Shown here: piece after piece, positions 1 through 8,941 of the stretch
How positions within the stretch are numbered: the first letter of the stretch is position 1
Layout of the letters: each line of letters opens with the position of its first letter
Assembly: GCA_029265405.1 (NCBI GenBank)
Contig: JAJUJI010000005.1
Coordinates: 62,001 to 126,000 of the forward strand
Direction: 5' to 3'
Length of the DNA: 64,000 nt
Source of the DNA: Clostridiales bacterium
Lineage (GTDB): Bacteria; Bacillota; Clostridia; Oscillospirales; Oscillospiraceae
Translations under genes and position numbers: made by a program
Notes under the pieces: generated by a model
The model's database searches: none
What the model saw: only the letters and a program-made list of their open reading frames with translations
Told to the model about the DNA's origin: nothing

Positions 1-23
1 TCAATAAAAGGAGCGTGTTTGAA

Positions 24-422
24 TTGGATAAGGTAGTCGAATTCCTCAAAAGCTGCGGCGCGTTTTTCTACGCCAGCTGCGACGGGGACAAGCCCCGGGT
101 CCGTCCCTTCGGCTTCTTCATGGTTTTTAAGGACAGGCTGTATTTCGGCATGGGCAAACAGAAGGAGTCCTTCAGGCAGACCGTGGAAAACCCGAATTTT
201 GAAATCTGCGCCCTGAACAAGGACAACGCCTGGATAAGGATACGCGGCACCGCCGTCCTGGACGACAGCAGGGAGGCGCAGGACAAGGCCTTCGAAACAA
301 GCCCCTTCCTGAAGAACATATACAATGAGCAGACCGGCAACGTCCTGGGCCTGTTCTACATCAAGGACGGCTATGCCGAGATAGCCAACATGACTGGCGG
401 CTTTGAAAAGTTCAATTTCTGA
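24..422 (+). CDS. pyridoxamine 5'-phosphate oxidase-like protein
   Basis: A small protein of about 132 residues of the split-barrel flavin-binding fold. The N-terminal pattern DKVVEFLKSCG, then a conserved PRVRPFGF stretch, is typical of the PNPOx-like family. These proteins usually bind FMN or F420, but substrates of this subgroup are rarely known. A TTG start at 24 is preferred because AAGGAG at 8-13 lies 10 bases upstream. The in-frame GTG at 15 is only one base from that site. A strong terminator follows directly, so it is probably the last or only gene of its transcript. Family assignment is good; physiological role unknown. Confidence 0.8.
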   Translation: MDKVVEFLKSCGAFFYASCDGDKPRVRPFGFFMVFKDRLYFGMGKQKESFRQTVENPNFEICALNKDNAWIRIRGTAVLDDSREAQDKAFETSPFLKNIYNEQTGNVLGLFYIKDGYAEIANMTGGFEKFNF

Positions 423-450
423 TTTTCCAGGCCCCGCCCCGCGCGCCTGA

Positions 451-492
451 GCGGCGGCTCCCCCGAAGGGGAGCCGCCGCTTTGAATCTTTT
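451..492 (+). terminator. intrinsic terminator of the PNPOx-like gene
   Basis: A perfect 13-bp GC-rich stem (451-463 with 468-480), a 4-base loop, then a T-rich tail ending in TTTTTT. Confidence 0.85.
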
Positions 493-493
493 T

Positions 494-830
494 TCCGTGC
501 CTCCGTGCGCGGGGCGGGGGTACGCGGCGTCGGGAGAGCCCGGGCCCCTGACACGGCGCAGCCGCCCGCCCTCCGCCGGACAAAGCAAACGCCCCGCCGT
601 CCTTTGCGTATTCGCCGGGCGGCGTCAGGTGCCTCCGGAGGGATGTTCCGCGCCCGCCCTCTCTCCCCCGTCCGCCCTGCCGCCGCGCGCCCTTTTCCGC
701 CCTCTCCGCGCCGCCTTTCTCGCTCCGGCGCGGCGCGGGGTCCGGCTGGGGCCTGCCCCGCGCCCCCTTTACCCGCCCGGCCGCGCGAAAAGCGCGTCCG
801 GGCTCTTTTCTAAATATTGTTAAAATATTT
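494..830. other. GC-rich intergenic stretch without recognisable gene
   Basis: This segment between the first terminator and the cas promoter is extremely GC-rich and, on the plus strand, strongly C- and pyrimidine-rich. Open frames of about 100 codons exist, but they translate to low-complexity Arg/Pro/Ala sequence with no ribosome site, as expected by chance at this GC content. I see no RNA gene or conserved motif. Confidence 0.5.
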
Positions 831-859
831 TTGCATATTATTTACATATTTTCTATTAT
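831..859 (+). promoter_or_regulatory. probable promoter of the cas operon
   Basis: TTGCAT at 831-836 and TATTAT at 854-859, separated by 17 bases, lie in a sharply AT-rich region upstream of cas3. The untranslated leader would be about 190 bases. It contains a small inverted repeat, GTCCGTT-TT-AACGGAC at 944-959, that could be an operator. Confidence 0.55.
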
Positions 860-1055
860 ATGCTAATATATGGTCGTTTTTAGTCGAAGCCCGCATTATC
901 AAGCCGCAAATTTTTTGTCATATTTTTGCAAAATCGCAATAAAGTCCGTTTTAACGGACACCTGTTGCGATATTCAATGCTTGAAATTCCCGGTGCGATT
1001 TATTCGGCTCTTTGGCTCCCGCGCCCGAGGCGCGCAAACTGAGGGCTGAGATGAG

Positions 1056-3470
1056 ATGAGAATTGCCGTGACGGAAATCAGCTATATAGCACGAATACGA
1101 AAAAGCGACGGCAAGGTGCAGGGCGTATTTGAACACAACGAAAATGTCGCCTCGATTGCATATAGACTCGGGCTGCCTTACGGCATGGGAAATATCGCGC
1201 GGCTTACCGGCATGCACCATGACGACGGAAAAAACACTGACGAGTATAAAAGATACTTGAAAGCAGCCGCGGTCGGTGAAGCAGTAAAACGTGGTTCTGT
1301 AATCCATTCGACTTACGGAGCTGTTTTTATAGACAGGCTGGCTTCCAACGGAAACATTTATGCCAGACTGGCCGCAGAGTTGGCGCGTACAGCCATCATG
1401 AGCCATCACGGCCTTCGCGACTGCATTACCGAAGACGGAAAGATTGCCTGTTGCGATGCCGAAAGAAGGATCGCCGCTTCATATGCCGGCGTAGAAAATA
1501 TAGTAAACAACTACTACGGCCTTGAGTCTATTAGAGAGGATTTTCAGAAGGCTAGTGGGGAGGCGGAAGCAATATGCAGAAAAATAGACGCTTTTCATCA
1601 GCAATACCCTGTCTGCGGCTCAAGTAATTTCTATCTGGCCATGTACGAAAGGCTGCTGACATCGATACTCATCGACGCCGACCGAACCGACGCCGCTTAC
1701 TTTGAAGACGCTTCCAGCATTTTGGAACCTCCTTCGGCCGATAAACTCAAAGACTTGTGGCGGCTCTATGCCGAAAATTGCAGGCGGGAGCTGGAAAAAT
1801 ATAAACAAAGCAAGGCATATTCGCCCCTCGACGAATATCGAGACGAGATTTCGAGCATATGCGCCGAATATGACGGAGGAGAAAGCGGAATATTCCGTCT
1901 GGTGCTTCCCTGCGGGGCCGGAAAAACGCTTTCCGCTCTCCGCTATTCTCTTGGAACGGCGGAACGCTATGCGAAAAGGCATATTTTTTACGTTGCTCCC
2001 TTCAATTCAATTCTTGAACAGAACGCGGATGAAATAATAAAGTATGCAGGCGACCGCGAGGCCGTACTGATTCACCATTCAAACGTTGTCATCTCCCCGG
2101 ACGACAAGGAAGATCTGAAAAAATACTCCTTGCTAACGGAGAACTGGGCCTATTCGCCTATAATCGCAACCTCGGCCGTACAGTTTTTAAACACACTGTT
2201 CGCGGGCAAAACGTCTAACGCAAGAAGGCTGAGCGCATTGGGTAATTCTGTTATTATAATCGACGAAATCCAGGCCCTGCCTCTGAAAATAATGAAGCTA
2301 TTCAACGCGGCCATGAATTTTTTGGCTTATTTCTGCAATTCGGCCATAGTCCTCTGCTCTGCGACCCAGCCGCCGCTGGAAAAGCTGGACGATTATAAAA
2401 TTCTTCGGCCTAAATACATCGTCGACAAAACGGATAAATACGACGAGGCCTTCGGGCGTGTCGAGATTATACCCAACATAAGAGGAAACGGGCTTACTTA
2501 TGAACAAGCGGCCGAGCATATAATTACCCAATCAAATGATGTAAAGTCGCTTCTTGCAATAGTCAACACGCGGCAGGCAGCCCGTTATATCTGTAAGCAT
2601 GTCGGCGATAAGCTTAAAAACGTCGCCAACATTCGCTTGTTTCACCTTTCCGCCAATATGTGTCCCGCTCACAGGAGCGCCGTAATTTCCGAAATGGTTG
2701 AACGCTTGAGCCGCAAGGATGAAACGGCAAAAACCGTTTGCGTCAGCACAACGCTTATTGAAGCCGGTGTAAACGTCTCCTTTGAGCGCGCGCTTCGCTC
2801 ACTGGCCGGGCTGGACGGCATAATCCAGTCCGCCGGGCGCTGCAACCGCAACAGGGAAGCGGACAAAGGGATTGTAGAAGTAATATTTATACGCGACGAA
2901 AGCATAAGCCGCATGCCCTATTTGCTTAAGGCTCAGGAAGCTGCTCGAGAGGTTTTTTTTAGCTTGGAAAGCAATCCGCAGAATTACTTAGGCGGGGCCC
3001 TGTCAAAGAACGCTGTAGACGAATATTACGCCAGGTTTATTTCAAAATTAAACAGGAACGAACTGTCTTTTCCCCTCCCTAATGACCCTGAGCACACCAT
3101 TATCGATTTGCTGACGGCTGGCAGAAAAAACAAGTGCAAAACAAATTCAGCCCTGTTGAAGCAAGCCTTTAGGGAAGCAGGAGAGGCCTTCTCCGTAATA
3201 GATGACGAAGGAGAGATCGAAGTCATTGTCGAGTACAACAGCGACGCAAAAGAGCACATAGACAGGCTGCTTAAATCCAGCAGCCTTAAGGAGCAGCGGG
3301 CGGAGCTTCGGCATTTGCAGCAGTACAGTGTGCGCCTAAGAAAACATTTATTGGATAGCCTGTCCGGGGGCGTGAGGTTTGAAGAGGAAACGGGGGTGTT
3401 CATATTATCGCATGATTATTACGATGAAACCTTCGGGGCAGACAACGGCGACGGCGCGTTTTTCATTTGA
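1056..3470 (+). CDS. cas3: type I-C CRISPR-associated helicase/nuclease Cas3
   Basis: 804 residues, one polypeptide with the HD nuclease domain in front of the SF2 helicase. HD-type metal ligands are visible as H27, HHDD at 54-57, H84 and HH at 117-118. Helicase motifs follow: Walker A GAGKT near residue 288, DEIQ near 403, TTLIEAGVN near 563 and QSAGRCNRN near 590. Cas3 is recruited to Cascade-bound target DNA, nicks it and degrades it processively. It is the first gene of the operon; cas5c starts 22 bases downstream. Base composition is lower in GC (45% at 1201-1260) than the cas4-cas1-cas2 part of the locus. Confidence 0.95.
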   Translation: MRIAVTEISYIARIRKSDGKVQGVFEHNENVASIAYRLGLPYGMGNIARLTGMHHDDGKNTDEYKRYLKAAAVGEAVKRGSVIHSTYGAVFIDRLASNGNIYARLAAELARTAIMSHHGLRDCITEDGKIACCDAERRIAASYAGVENIVNNYYGLESIREDFQKASGEAEAICRKIDAFHQQYPVCGSSNFYLAMYERLLTSILIDADRTDAAYFEDASSILEPPSADKLKDLWRLYAENCRRELEKYKQSKAYSPLDEYRDEISSICAEYDGGESGIFRLVLPCGAGKTLSALRYSLGTAERYAKRHIFYVAPFNSILEQNADEIIKYAGDREAVLIHHSNVVISPDDKEDLKKYSLLTENWAYSPIIATSAVQFLNTLFAGKTSNARRLSALGNSVIIIDEIQALPLKIMKLFNAAMNFLAYFCNSAIVLCSATQPPLEKLDDYKILRPKYIVDKTDKYDEAFGRVEIIPNIRGNGLTYEQAAEHIITQSNDVKSLLAIVNTRQAARYICKHVGDKLKNVANIRLFHLSANMCPAHRSAVISEMVERLSRKDETAKTVCVSTTLIEAGVNVSFERALRSLAGLDGIIQSAGRCNRNREADKGIVEVIFIRDESISRMPYLLKAQEAAREVFFSLESNPQNYLGGALSKNAVDEYYARFISKLNRNELSFPLPNDPEHTIIDLLTAGRKNKCKTNSALLKQAFREAGEAFSVIDDEGEIEVIVEYNSDAKEHIDRLLKSSSLKEQRAELRHLQQYSVRLRKHLLDSLSGGVRFEEETGVFILSHDYYDETFGADNGDGAFFI

Positions 3471-3492
3471 GAAGACAAAGGAGGTGATGATT

Positions 3493-4254
3493 TTGGCCAA
3501 ATATCGCAATACGGTCGAATTTGCAGTGAGCGGCGACAGGGCCTTGTTCTCCGACCCGGTTACTCGCGTCGGCGGCGAAAAAACCAGCTATTACGTACCG
3601 ACGTATGAGGCCCTAAAGGGTATTGTTTCCTCAATTTACTGGAAACCCACGATAGTATGGATTATCGATGCGGTAAGAGTGATGAACCCGATTCAGACGG
3701 CTTCCGAGGGTGTTAGAACGCTTAATTACAACGCCTCGAAAGGCAAAAATGATCTGTCTATCTACACTTATCTCATCAACGTCAAGTATCAGGTGCGCGC
3801 TCATTTTATCAGAAATGAAAACCGCCCAGAGCTTTTTCATGATTATGACGGCAGCAACGAGCATAAGCATCACAACATAGCGCGAAGAATGATCAAGTCC
3901 GGGGGAAGAAGGGACATTTTCCTCGGTACGCGGGAATGCCAGGGCTATGTCGAGCCCTGCGTATTCGGAGAAGGCCCCGGCGCATACGACGGCATAAACG
4001 AGCTGACCCTTGGCTACATGCTGCACGGCTTTACCTATCCCGATGAAGCAGTGCGCGTAGAGGAAAAAGGGCGCCTTGCTCTGCGTTTTCACAATGTCGT
4101 CATGCGAAAGGGCATAATCGAGTTTCCGGCTCCGGAGGAAATACCCGAAAAGGACAGGCGCATACTTCACAAAATGTCCGTCAAGCCCTTTGGCAATAAG
4201 CACGGCAATTTTATTGGCATTGGCGAATTCACAGACGAGGAGGCGAGCGAATGA
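3493..4254 (+). CDS. cas5c: type I-C Cascade subunit and crRNA endoribonuclease Cas5c
   Basis: About 253 residues from a TTG start at 3493, placed 8 bases after AAAGGAGG. The in-frame ATG at 3487 sits only 2 bases from that site. In subtype I-C there is no Cas6; Cas5c cleaves the pre-crRNA and caps the 5' handle. The family's FLGTREC-like block is present. A Lys-His pair (K125-H126) and tyrosines Y33/Y34 are plausible equivalents of the catalytic Tyr/Lys/His known from characterised Cas5d enzymes; this mapping is inference. The stop overlaps the cas8c start as ATGA. Confidence 0.92.
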   Translation: MAKYRNTVEFAVSGDRALFSDPVTRVGGEKTSYYVPTYEALKGIVSSIYWKPTIVWIIDAVRVMNPIQTASEGVRTLNYNASKGKNDLSIYTYLINVKYQVRAHFIRNENRPELFHDYDGSNEHKHHNIARRMIKSGGRRDIFLGTRECQGYVEPCVFGEGPGAYDGINELTLGYMLHGFTYPDEAVRVEEKGRLALRFHNVVMRKGIIEFPAPEEIPEKDRRILHKMSVKPFGNKHGNFIGIGEFTDEEASE

Positions 4255-6338
4255 GCTGGGCATCTTCGCTATACAATTTGTATGAAACCAATTCCTGGCG
4301 CGCCGGGGAGGTGGAGGACTGGAACGGCCGTCAGCTTATGCTTCTGCCTGTTTGCCATACGACCGTGAACGCCCAAATTGAAGTTTTTATTGACAGCAGC
4401 GGAAGCTTTTTGTACGCACGGACGCTGGGAAAAAAAGAACCGTCGGAAACGATCGCGCCGGCGACAGAAAAGTCGTCGTCACGCACGAGTACCGCTGCAG
4501 CGCCTCATCCCTTGTTTGACAGTCTTAGATATGTTGCCGGAGACTTTCTTGAAAGGGTTGCTTTTGAGAGCGTTTCGGAAAAAAAGGAGCAAGGCGAAAA
4601 GGCTAAAATTGAAAAAGGCTTCACAGATTACCTTGCGTTTCTTGGCGAATGGTGCAATTCCGCGTACTCTCACCCGAAGGTCTGCGCCGTACACAGCTAC
4701 GTAAGCAAAAAGGCTCTCATGAGCGACCTAATAAAGCAAGGAAACATCATTAAAACAAACGAAGAAGGCCGCGCGCCGCTGGAACAGAAAATAAACGGCG
4801 TGGAGCTAAAAAAAGCCGTAGTCCGCTTCCGAGTCATGACAAGCACCCCCAGCTTGCCGGAAGAGATGCTCCGGGATTCCGTCAAGTCCAGCGGCAGCGA
4901 CATCTGGTTGGACAAGTCCGTCCAGCAAAGCTATGCAAACTTTTATTTTTCACGGCTCTCCATGACTGACCTATGCTACCTTAGCGGCAAAAGAACCGTA
5001 GTAGCGGCCTTTCACCCCAAGCAGATTCGCTTCAACGGTGATGGAGCCAAGCTATTTTCGGCAAATGATGACTTAAATTTCACTTATCGCGGCCGCTTCA
5101 AAACAAAGGATAAAGACAGCGGCTACAACGAGTCAGTATCAATAGGCTATGAAACCTCGCAGAAAATTCATAACGCGCTTAAATGGATTATAAGGAGGCA
5201 GGGCTATTTAAAAGACGGAGTTTGCATAGTTGTTTGGGAGAACGCCTTGAACTGCATTCCGGAGTTTTATCAAAGCGCAGCGTACATTATCGAGCAAACG
5301 ACGGCTGAGGAGGAAGCCATCGACGAAAGCAAAGCATGGCTGTTAGGCCAAGAGGAGCAGGAGACTGGCGAAACCAATTACGCGGCGGCAAAGGACTTCA
5401 ACGCCGCTATCGACGGTTATTCGGCAAAGCTGGGCGATCAGTCCAATATGGTCATCATCGCCCTGGCAAGCGCTGGCCCCGGCCGGCTTGCCCTGACGTA
5501 TTTCAAGGAGCTGGAAACCTCGACCTATTTGAAGAACATACGTCTGTGGCACGAAAGCTGCCTGTGGCGGCATGAGTATTATAAAGGAATAAAATTTTGC
5601 CAATACGAAGGCATGGCATCCTTGAGCGAGACAGCAAGGGCTTTGTACGGTAGGGAGCGGCGCGAGAGCAACGGCTCCAAGCGTCTGGAATTGCGTACCA
5701 TCGGAGAGCGTGATAATCAGAAAGCACCTATGCTTATATCGACTTATGAGCGTCTGCGCCCCTGCATAATTGAAAACGCCAGGGTTCCTTATGACATGGT
5801 CCGATCCGCCGTTTTGAAGGCGTCCAATCCCCTTGCCTACGAAAGCAGCTTCCTCTATCTCCGCGTCCTCCACATCGCCTGTTCTCTTGTTAAACGTCAT
5901 TATTGGGAAAAAGGAGCGATATACGGCATGGAGCTTGATACGACATGCAATAACAGAAGCTATCTTTTCGGGCGGCTGCTTGCCGTCGCCGAAAAAATAG
6001 AGCGCAGCACCTATAACAGGGAGGAAAACCGTTATACAAACGCGGAAAGGTACATGCAGCAGTTTGCCCAGACGCCTTTTAGGACATGGCTCATAATTCG
6101 CAAGAGCATCTGCCCGTATTTATTAAAGCATAATCTCATCGTCAGAGACAAATATAAGGATCTTCTTGGGGAAATAGAAATGATGTTCCTTGACGGCGAC
6201 TTTGAATCCAAAGAAGCCTTGGATGGAAGGTTCCTTCTTGGTTATGACTCCCAGCGCTGCGCGTTAAAGTCAAGGGAGAAGGACAGGTTAAACGCCAACG
6301 CTAAAAACATTGATGAAGACAATAAAACGGAGGATTGA
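4251..6338 (+). CDS. cas8c: type I-C Cascade large subunit Cas8c (Csd1)
   Basis: 695 residues, matching the Csd1/Cas8c family (N-terminus MSWASSLYNLYETN, length typical of the family). It recognises the PAM and positions target DNA in the I-C Cascade. Its ATG overlaps the cas5c stop by four bases and its stop lies next to the cas7c ribosome site, so the three effector genes are translationally coupled. A well-placed internal ribosome site near the 3' end probably yields Cas11c (separate entry). GC is low, about 38% at 5161-5220. Confidence 0.93.
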   Translation: MSWASSLYNLYETNSWRAGEVEDWNGRQLMLLPVCHTTVNAQIEVFIDSSGSFLYARTLGKKEPSETIAPATEKSSSRTSTAAAPHPLFDSLRYVAGDFLERVAFESVSEKKEQGEKAKIEKGFTDYLAFLGEWCNSAYSHPKVCAVHSYVSKKALMSDLIKQGNIIKTNEEGRAPLEQKINGVELKKAVVRFRVMTSTPSLPEEMLRDSVKSSGSDIWLDKSVQQSYANFYFSRLSMTDLCYLSGKRTVVAAFHPKQIRFNGDGAKLFSANDDLNFTYRGRFKTKDKDSGYNESVSIGYETSQKIHNALKWIIRRQGYLKDGVCIVVWENALNCIPEFYQSAAYIIEQTTAEEEAIDESKAWLLGQEEQETGETNYAAAKDFNAAIDGYSAKLGDQSNMVIIALASAGPGRLALTYFKELETSTYLKNIRLWHESCLWRHEYYKGIKFCQYEGMASLSETARALYGRERRESNGSKRLELRTIGERDNQKAPMLISTYERLRPCIIENARVPYDMVRSAVLKASNPLAYESSFLYLRVLHIACSLVKRHYWEKGAIYGMELDTTCNNRSYLFGRLLAVAEKIERSTYNREENRYTNAERYMQQFAQTPFRTWLIIRKSICPYLLKHNLIVRDKYKDLLGEIEMMFLDGDFESKEALDGRFLLGYDSQRCALKSREKDRLNANAKNIDEDNKTED
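5928..6338 (+). CDS. cas11c: predicted Cas11c small subunit from internal start in cas8c
   Basis: In-frame ATG at 5928 (codon 560 of cas8c), preceded by AAAAAGGAG ending at 5916, would produce the last 136 residues of Cas8c. Subtype I-C systems are known to make a separate Cas11 by internal initiation at this position, with similar size and a helical, charged composition. The fragment begins MELDTTCNNRSYLFGRL. The SD-to-ATG spacing of 11 bases is slightly long. The call is inferred from the ribosome site and known I-C biology, not from separate homology. Confidence 0.6.
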   Translation: MELDTTCNNRSYLFGRLLAVAEKIERSTYNREENRYTNAERYMQQFAQTPFRTWLIIRKSICPYLLKHNLIVRDKYKDLLGEIEMMFLDGDFESKEALDGRFLLGYDSQRCALKSREKDRLNANAKNIDEDNKTED

Positions 6339-6340
6339 AA

Positions 6341-7258
6341 ATGTCTGCGATAGCTAACAAAATCGACTTTGCCGCCATTGTTTCTGCCACCCGCTCAAAC
6401 ATTAACGGCGACCCCTTGAACGGGAACCGTCCGCGCCAGGATTACAACGGTTATGGCATCTTTTCCGATGTGGCGATCAAGCGCAAAATCCGCAACAGGC
6501 TGCAGGATATGGGCGAATACATATTCGTGCAGTCAAATGGCCGTGAAAACGATATGGCCTTTGACAAGGCTTTGTCTAGCAATTATAGCAGCTTGAAGGA
6601 TAGGGCCGAGGGAGACCCCAGGCTTGCCGCGGAAATAAAAAAGGGCAAAAATGCAAACGCAGAGCTTTTTGCAAAAATAGCTTGCGAAAAGTGGATTGAC
6701 GTAAGGGCCTTCGGGCAGGTCTTTGCGTTTAAAAAGGAAAAAGACAAGGATAAAACGGATAAGAAGGCAAAGGACGATGAAGGCAGGGAAGAAACCGGAG
6801 AGCTTTCCGTGGGGATACGCGGTCCGGTTTCCATCCAGCAGGGTGTCAGCGTAGCGCCTATCGATATTATCGATATGCAAATCACAAAAAGCGTAAATTC
6901 AGAAGCAGGCAAAAAAGGAAAGGCTTCCGATACTATGGGCACGAAGCATTATGTGGACTTTGGAATATATTTGCTTCGCGGAAGCATAAACTGCCAGCTC
7001 GCGGAAAAGACCGGCTTCACCGAAAACGACGCTGAAAAAATAAAAGAGGCGCTCCTTTCGCTTTTTGAAAACGACGCGTCATCCGCACGGCCCGAGGGGA
7101 GTCTTCAGGTCCAAAAGGTGTTTTGGTGGAAGCACAACAACAAGCACGGTCAATATCCTTCGGCAAAGGTGTTCGACAGCCTTCATGTCAATCCTGATGG
7201 AAGCTATACTATCGTTCCTCTCGGGGGGCTCGAACCTCAGACCTATGACGGACGATGA
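6341..7258 (+). CDS. cas7c: type I-C Cascade backbone subunit Cas7c (Csd2)
   Basis: 305 residues of the Csd2/Cas7 family. The N-terminal ATRSNINGDPLNGNRPR stretch is characteristic of Cas7c. Several copies coat the crRNA spacer. ATG at 6341 is chosen because GGAGG at 6329-6333 is 7 bases upstream; the TTG at 6335 is too close. A charged Lys/Asp/Glu-rich loop lies around residues 130-155. The gene overlaps cas4 by 14 bases. Composition is intermediate (about 55% GC at 6601-6660). Confidence 0.93.
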   Translation: MSAIANKIDFAAIVSATRSNINGDPLNGNRPRQDYNGYGIFSDVAIKRKIRNRLQDMGEYIFVQSNGRENDMAFDKALSSNYSSLKDRAEGDPRLAAEIKKGKNANAELFAKIACEKWIDVRAFGQVFAFKKEKDKDKTDKKAKDDEGREETGELSVGIRGPVSIQQGVSVAPIDIIDMQITKSVNSEAGKKGKASDTMGTKHYVDFGIYLLRGSINCQLAEKTGFTENDAEKIKEALLSLFENDASSARPEGSLQVQKVFWWKHNNKHGQYPSAKVFDSLHVNPDGSYTIVPLGGLEPQTYDGR

Positions 7259-7907
7259 CGAGCTCCTGCCGATTTCCGGCTTGCAGCATTTTGCGTACTG
7301 CCGCAGGCAGTGGGCGCTGATACAAATCGAAAATCTGTGGTCCGAGAACCTGCTGACGGCGGAGGGGCGCCTGCTTCACGAGCGGGCGCACGACCCGTCG
7401 CAAACCGAGGTTCGGGGCGGCGTTATTGTCGCGCGGGGGCTGCCGGTGTTTTCGCGGCGTTTGGGCATGTCCGGCGTCTGCGACGCGGTGGAGTTCCGCC
7501 CCTCCCCGGAGGGCGTGAGCCTTCGCGGCCGGGAGGGTCTGTGGCTTCCCTATCCCGTAGAGTACAAGAGGGGCGCGCCCAAGGAGCATGACGCCGACGA
7601 GCTCCAGCTCTGCTGCCAGGCCCTCTGCCTTGAGGAGATGCTGCTTTGCCGCATACCGGAGGGCAGCCTGTTTTACGGCCAGCCGCGCCGCCGGACAAGA
7701 GTGGAGTTTACGCCGGAGCTCCGGGGCAGAGTAGCCGAGCTGGCCGCCGAAATGCGGGAGCTGTACAGGCGCGGCCATACGCCAAAGGTCAGGCCCGCTA
7801 AGGGCTGCGGCGCCTGCTCGCTTAAGGAGCTCTGTCTGCCGCGCCTGGCCAAGGCGCCGGACGTAGACAGATACCTTGCGGAGCATATTAAGGATAACAA
7901 AACATGA
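7245..7907 (+). CDS. cas4: CRISPR adaptation nuclease Cas4
   Basis: 220 residues, RecB-like exonuclease with a [4Fe-4S] cluster. Cluster cysteines are C19 and C188, C191, C197; nuclease residues H45, D80, E106 and K108 (in VEYKRG) are present. Cas4 trims prespacers and helps set PAM and orientation with Cas1-Cas2. It starts inside the 3' end of cas7c and ends in an ATGA overlap with cas1. GC is 72% at 7501-7560, a sharp jump from the effector genes upstream. Confidence 0.93.
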   Translation: MTDDDELLPISGLQHFAYCRRQWALIQIENLWSENLLTAEGRLLHERAHDPSQTEVRGGVIVARGLPVFSRRLGMSGVCDAVEFRPSPEGVSLRGREGLWLPYPVEYKRGAPKEHDADELQLCCQALCLEEMLLCRIPEGSLFYGQPRRRTRVEFTPELRGRVAELAAEMRELYRRGHTPKVRPAKGCGACSLKELCLPRLAKAPDVDRYLAEHIKDNKT

Positions 7908-8935
7908 GAAAGCTGCTCAACACCCTGTTTGTCACCACCGAGGACGCCTACCTCGCGCTCGACGGGGAGACCGTCATAGTTCTCAGGGGCGAGGAACGGC
8001 TGGGCCAATTCCCCCTTCATGCCCTGGAGGGCATACTCTGTTTTTCCTACAAGGGGGCCAGCCCGCACCTTATGGGGGCCTGCGCGGAGCGCGGCATAAA
8101 CCTATGCTTTATGACGCCGCACGGGCGCTTTCTGGCCCGCTCCTGCGGCGAAATCAGGGGCAGCGTGAACCTGCGAAAAAGGCAGTACCGCCTCTCCGAC
8201 AGCGAGGCCGAAAGCTGCCTGGCGGCCCGCAATTTCGTATTCGGAAAGGTGTACAACAGCCGCTGGAGCATAGACCGCACCCTGCGCGACCATGCCCTGC
8301 GCGTCGACGCGGAAAAGCTGGAGCAGGCCGAGAAGCTGCTTGACGGGGTTCTCCCCGCCGTCGCCGAGGCCGGGGACCTGGGCCGGCTCCGCGGCCTTGA
8401 GGGAACAGCGGCAAGCGCATACTTCGGGGTGTTTGACGACCTTATACTCAACCAAAAGGAACGCTTCTTTTTCAGGGAGCGCAGCCGCCGCCCTCCGCTG
8501 GACAACGTAAACGCCCTGCTGTCCTTCGCGTATTCGCTGCTGGCCTCCGAATGCGCGTCCGCCGCCGAAAGTGCGGGGCTGGACTCCTGCGTGGGCTTCC
8601 TGCACAGGGACAGGCCCGGGCGGGCATCGCTGGCGCTGGACATGATGGAAGAGCTCCGCGCCCTGTTTGCAGACCGTTTTGTGCTCACGTTAATCAATAA
8701 CCGTGTGGTTCAGGACGGGCATTTTGAGGAGCGCGAAAGCGGCGCGGTCGCATTGACCGAGGCAGGCAGAAAAGCCTTTCTGACCGCCTGGCAGAACCGG
8801 AAAAGAGAGGAAATTACACACCCTTTTTTAAAGGAAAAGCTGCCTTGGGGGCTTGTGCCCCACGTGCAGGCTCTGCTGCTTGCCAGCTTCCTGCGCGGCG
8901 ACCTGGACGGTTACCCTCCGTTTCTGTGGAAGTGA
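7904..8935 (+). CDS. cas1: CRISPR integrase Cas1 (subtype I-C)
   Basis: 343 residues. Catalytic candidates are E166 in LEGTAASAYF, H234 in GFLHRDRPG and D246 in ASLALDMMEE, matching the Glu/His/Asp metal site of Cas1. With Cas2 it inserts new spacers at the leader end of the array. It is coupled to cas4 by ATGA, and cas2 starts 7 bases after its stop. Like cas4 it is very GC-rich (78% at 8341-8400). Confidence 0.96.
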   Translation: MRKLLNTLFVTTEDAYLALDGETVIVLRGEERLGQFPLHALEGILCFSYKGASPHLMGACAERGINLCFMTPHGRFLARSCGEIRGSVNLRKRQYRLSDSEAESCLAARNFVFGKVYNSRWSIDRTLRDHALRVDAEKLEQAEKLLDGVLPAVAEAGDLGRLRGLEGTAASAYFGVFDDLILNQKERFFFRERSRRPPLDNVNALLSFAYSLLASECASAAESAGLDSCVGFLHRDRPGRASLALDMMEELRALFADRFVLTLINNRVVQDGHFEERESGAVALTEAGRKAFLTAWQNRKREEITHPFLKEKLPWGLVPHVQALLLASFLRGDLDGYPPFLWK

Positions 8936-8941
8936 GAGCAT

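Noticed and set aside
482-823. Possible small proteins in the GC-rich segment before cas3
   Set aside because: Low-complexity Arg/Pro/Ala translation, no ribosome site, upstream of the cas promoter.
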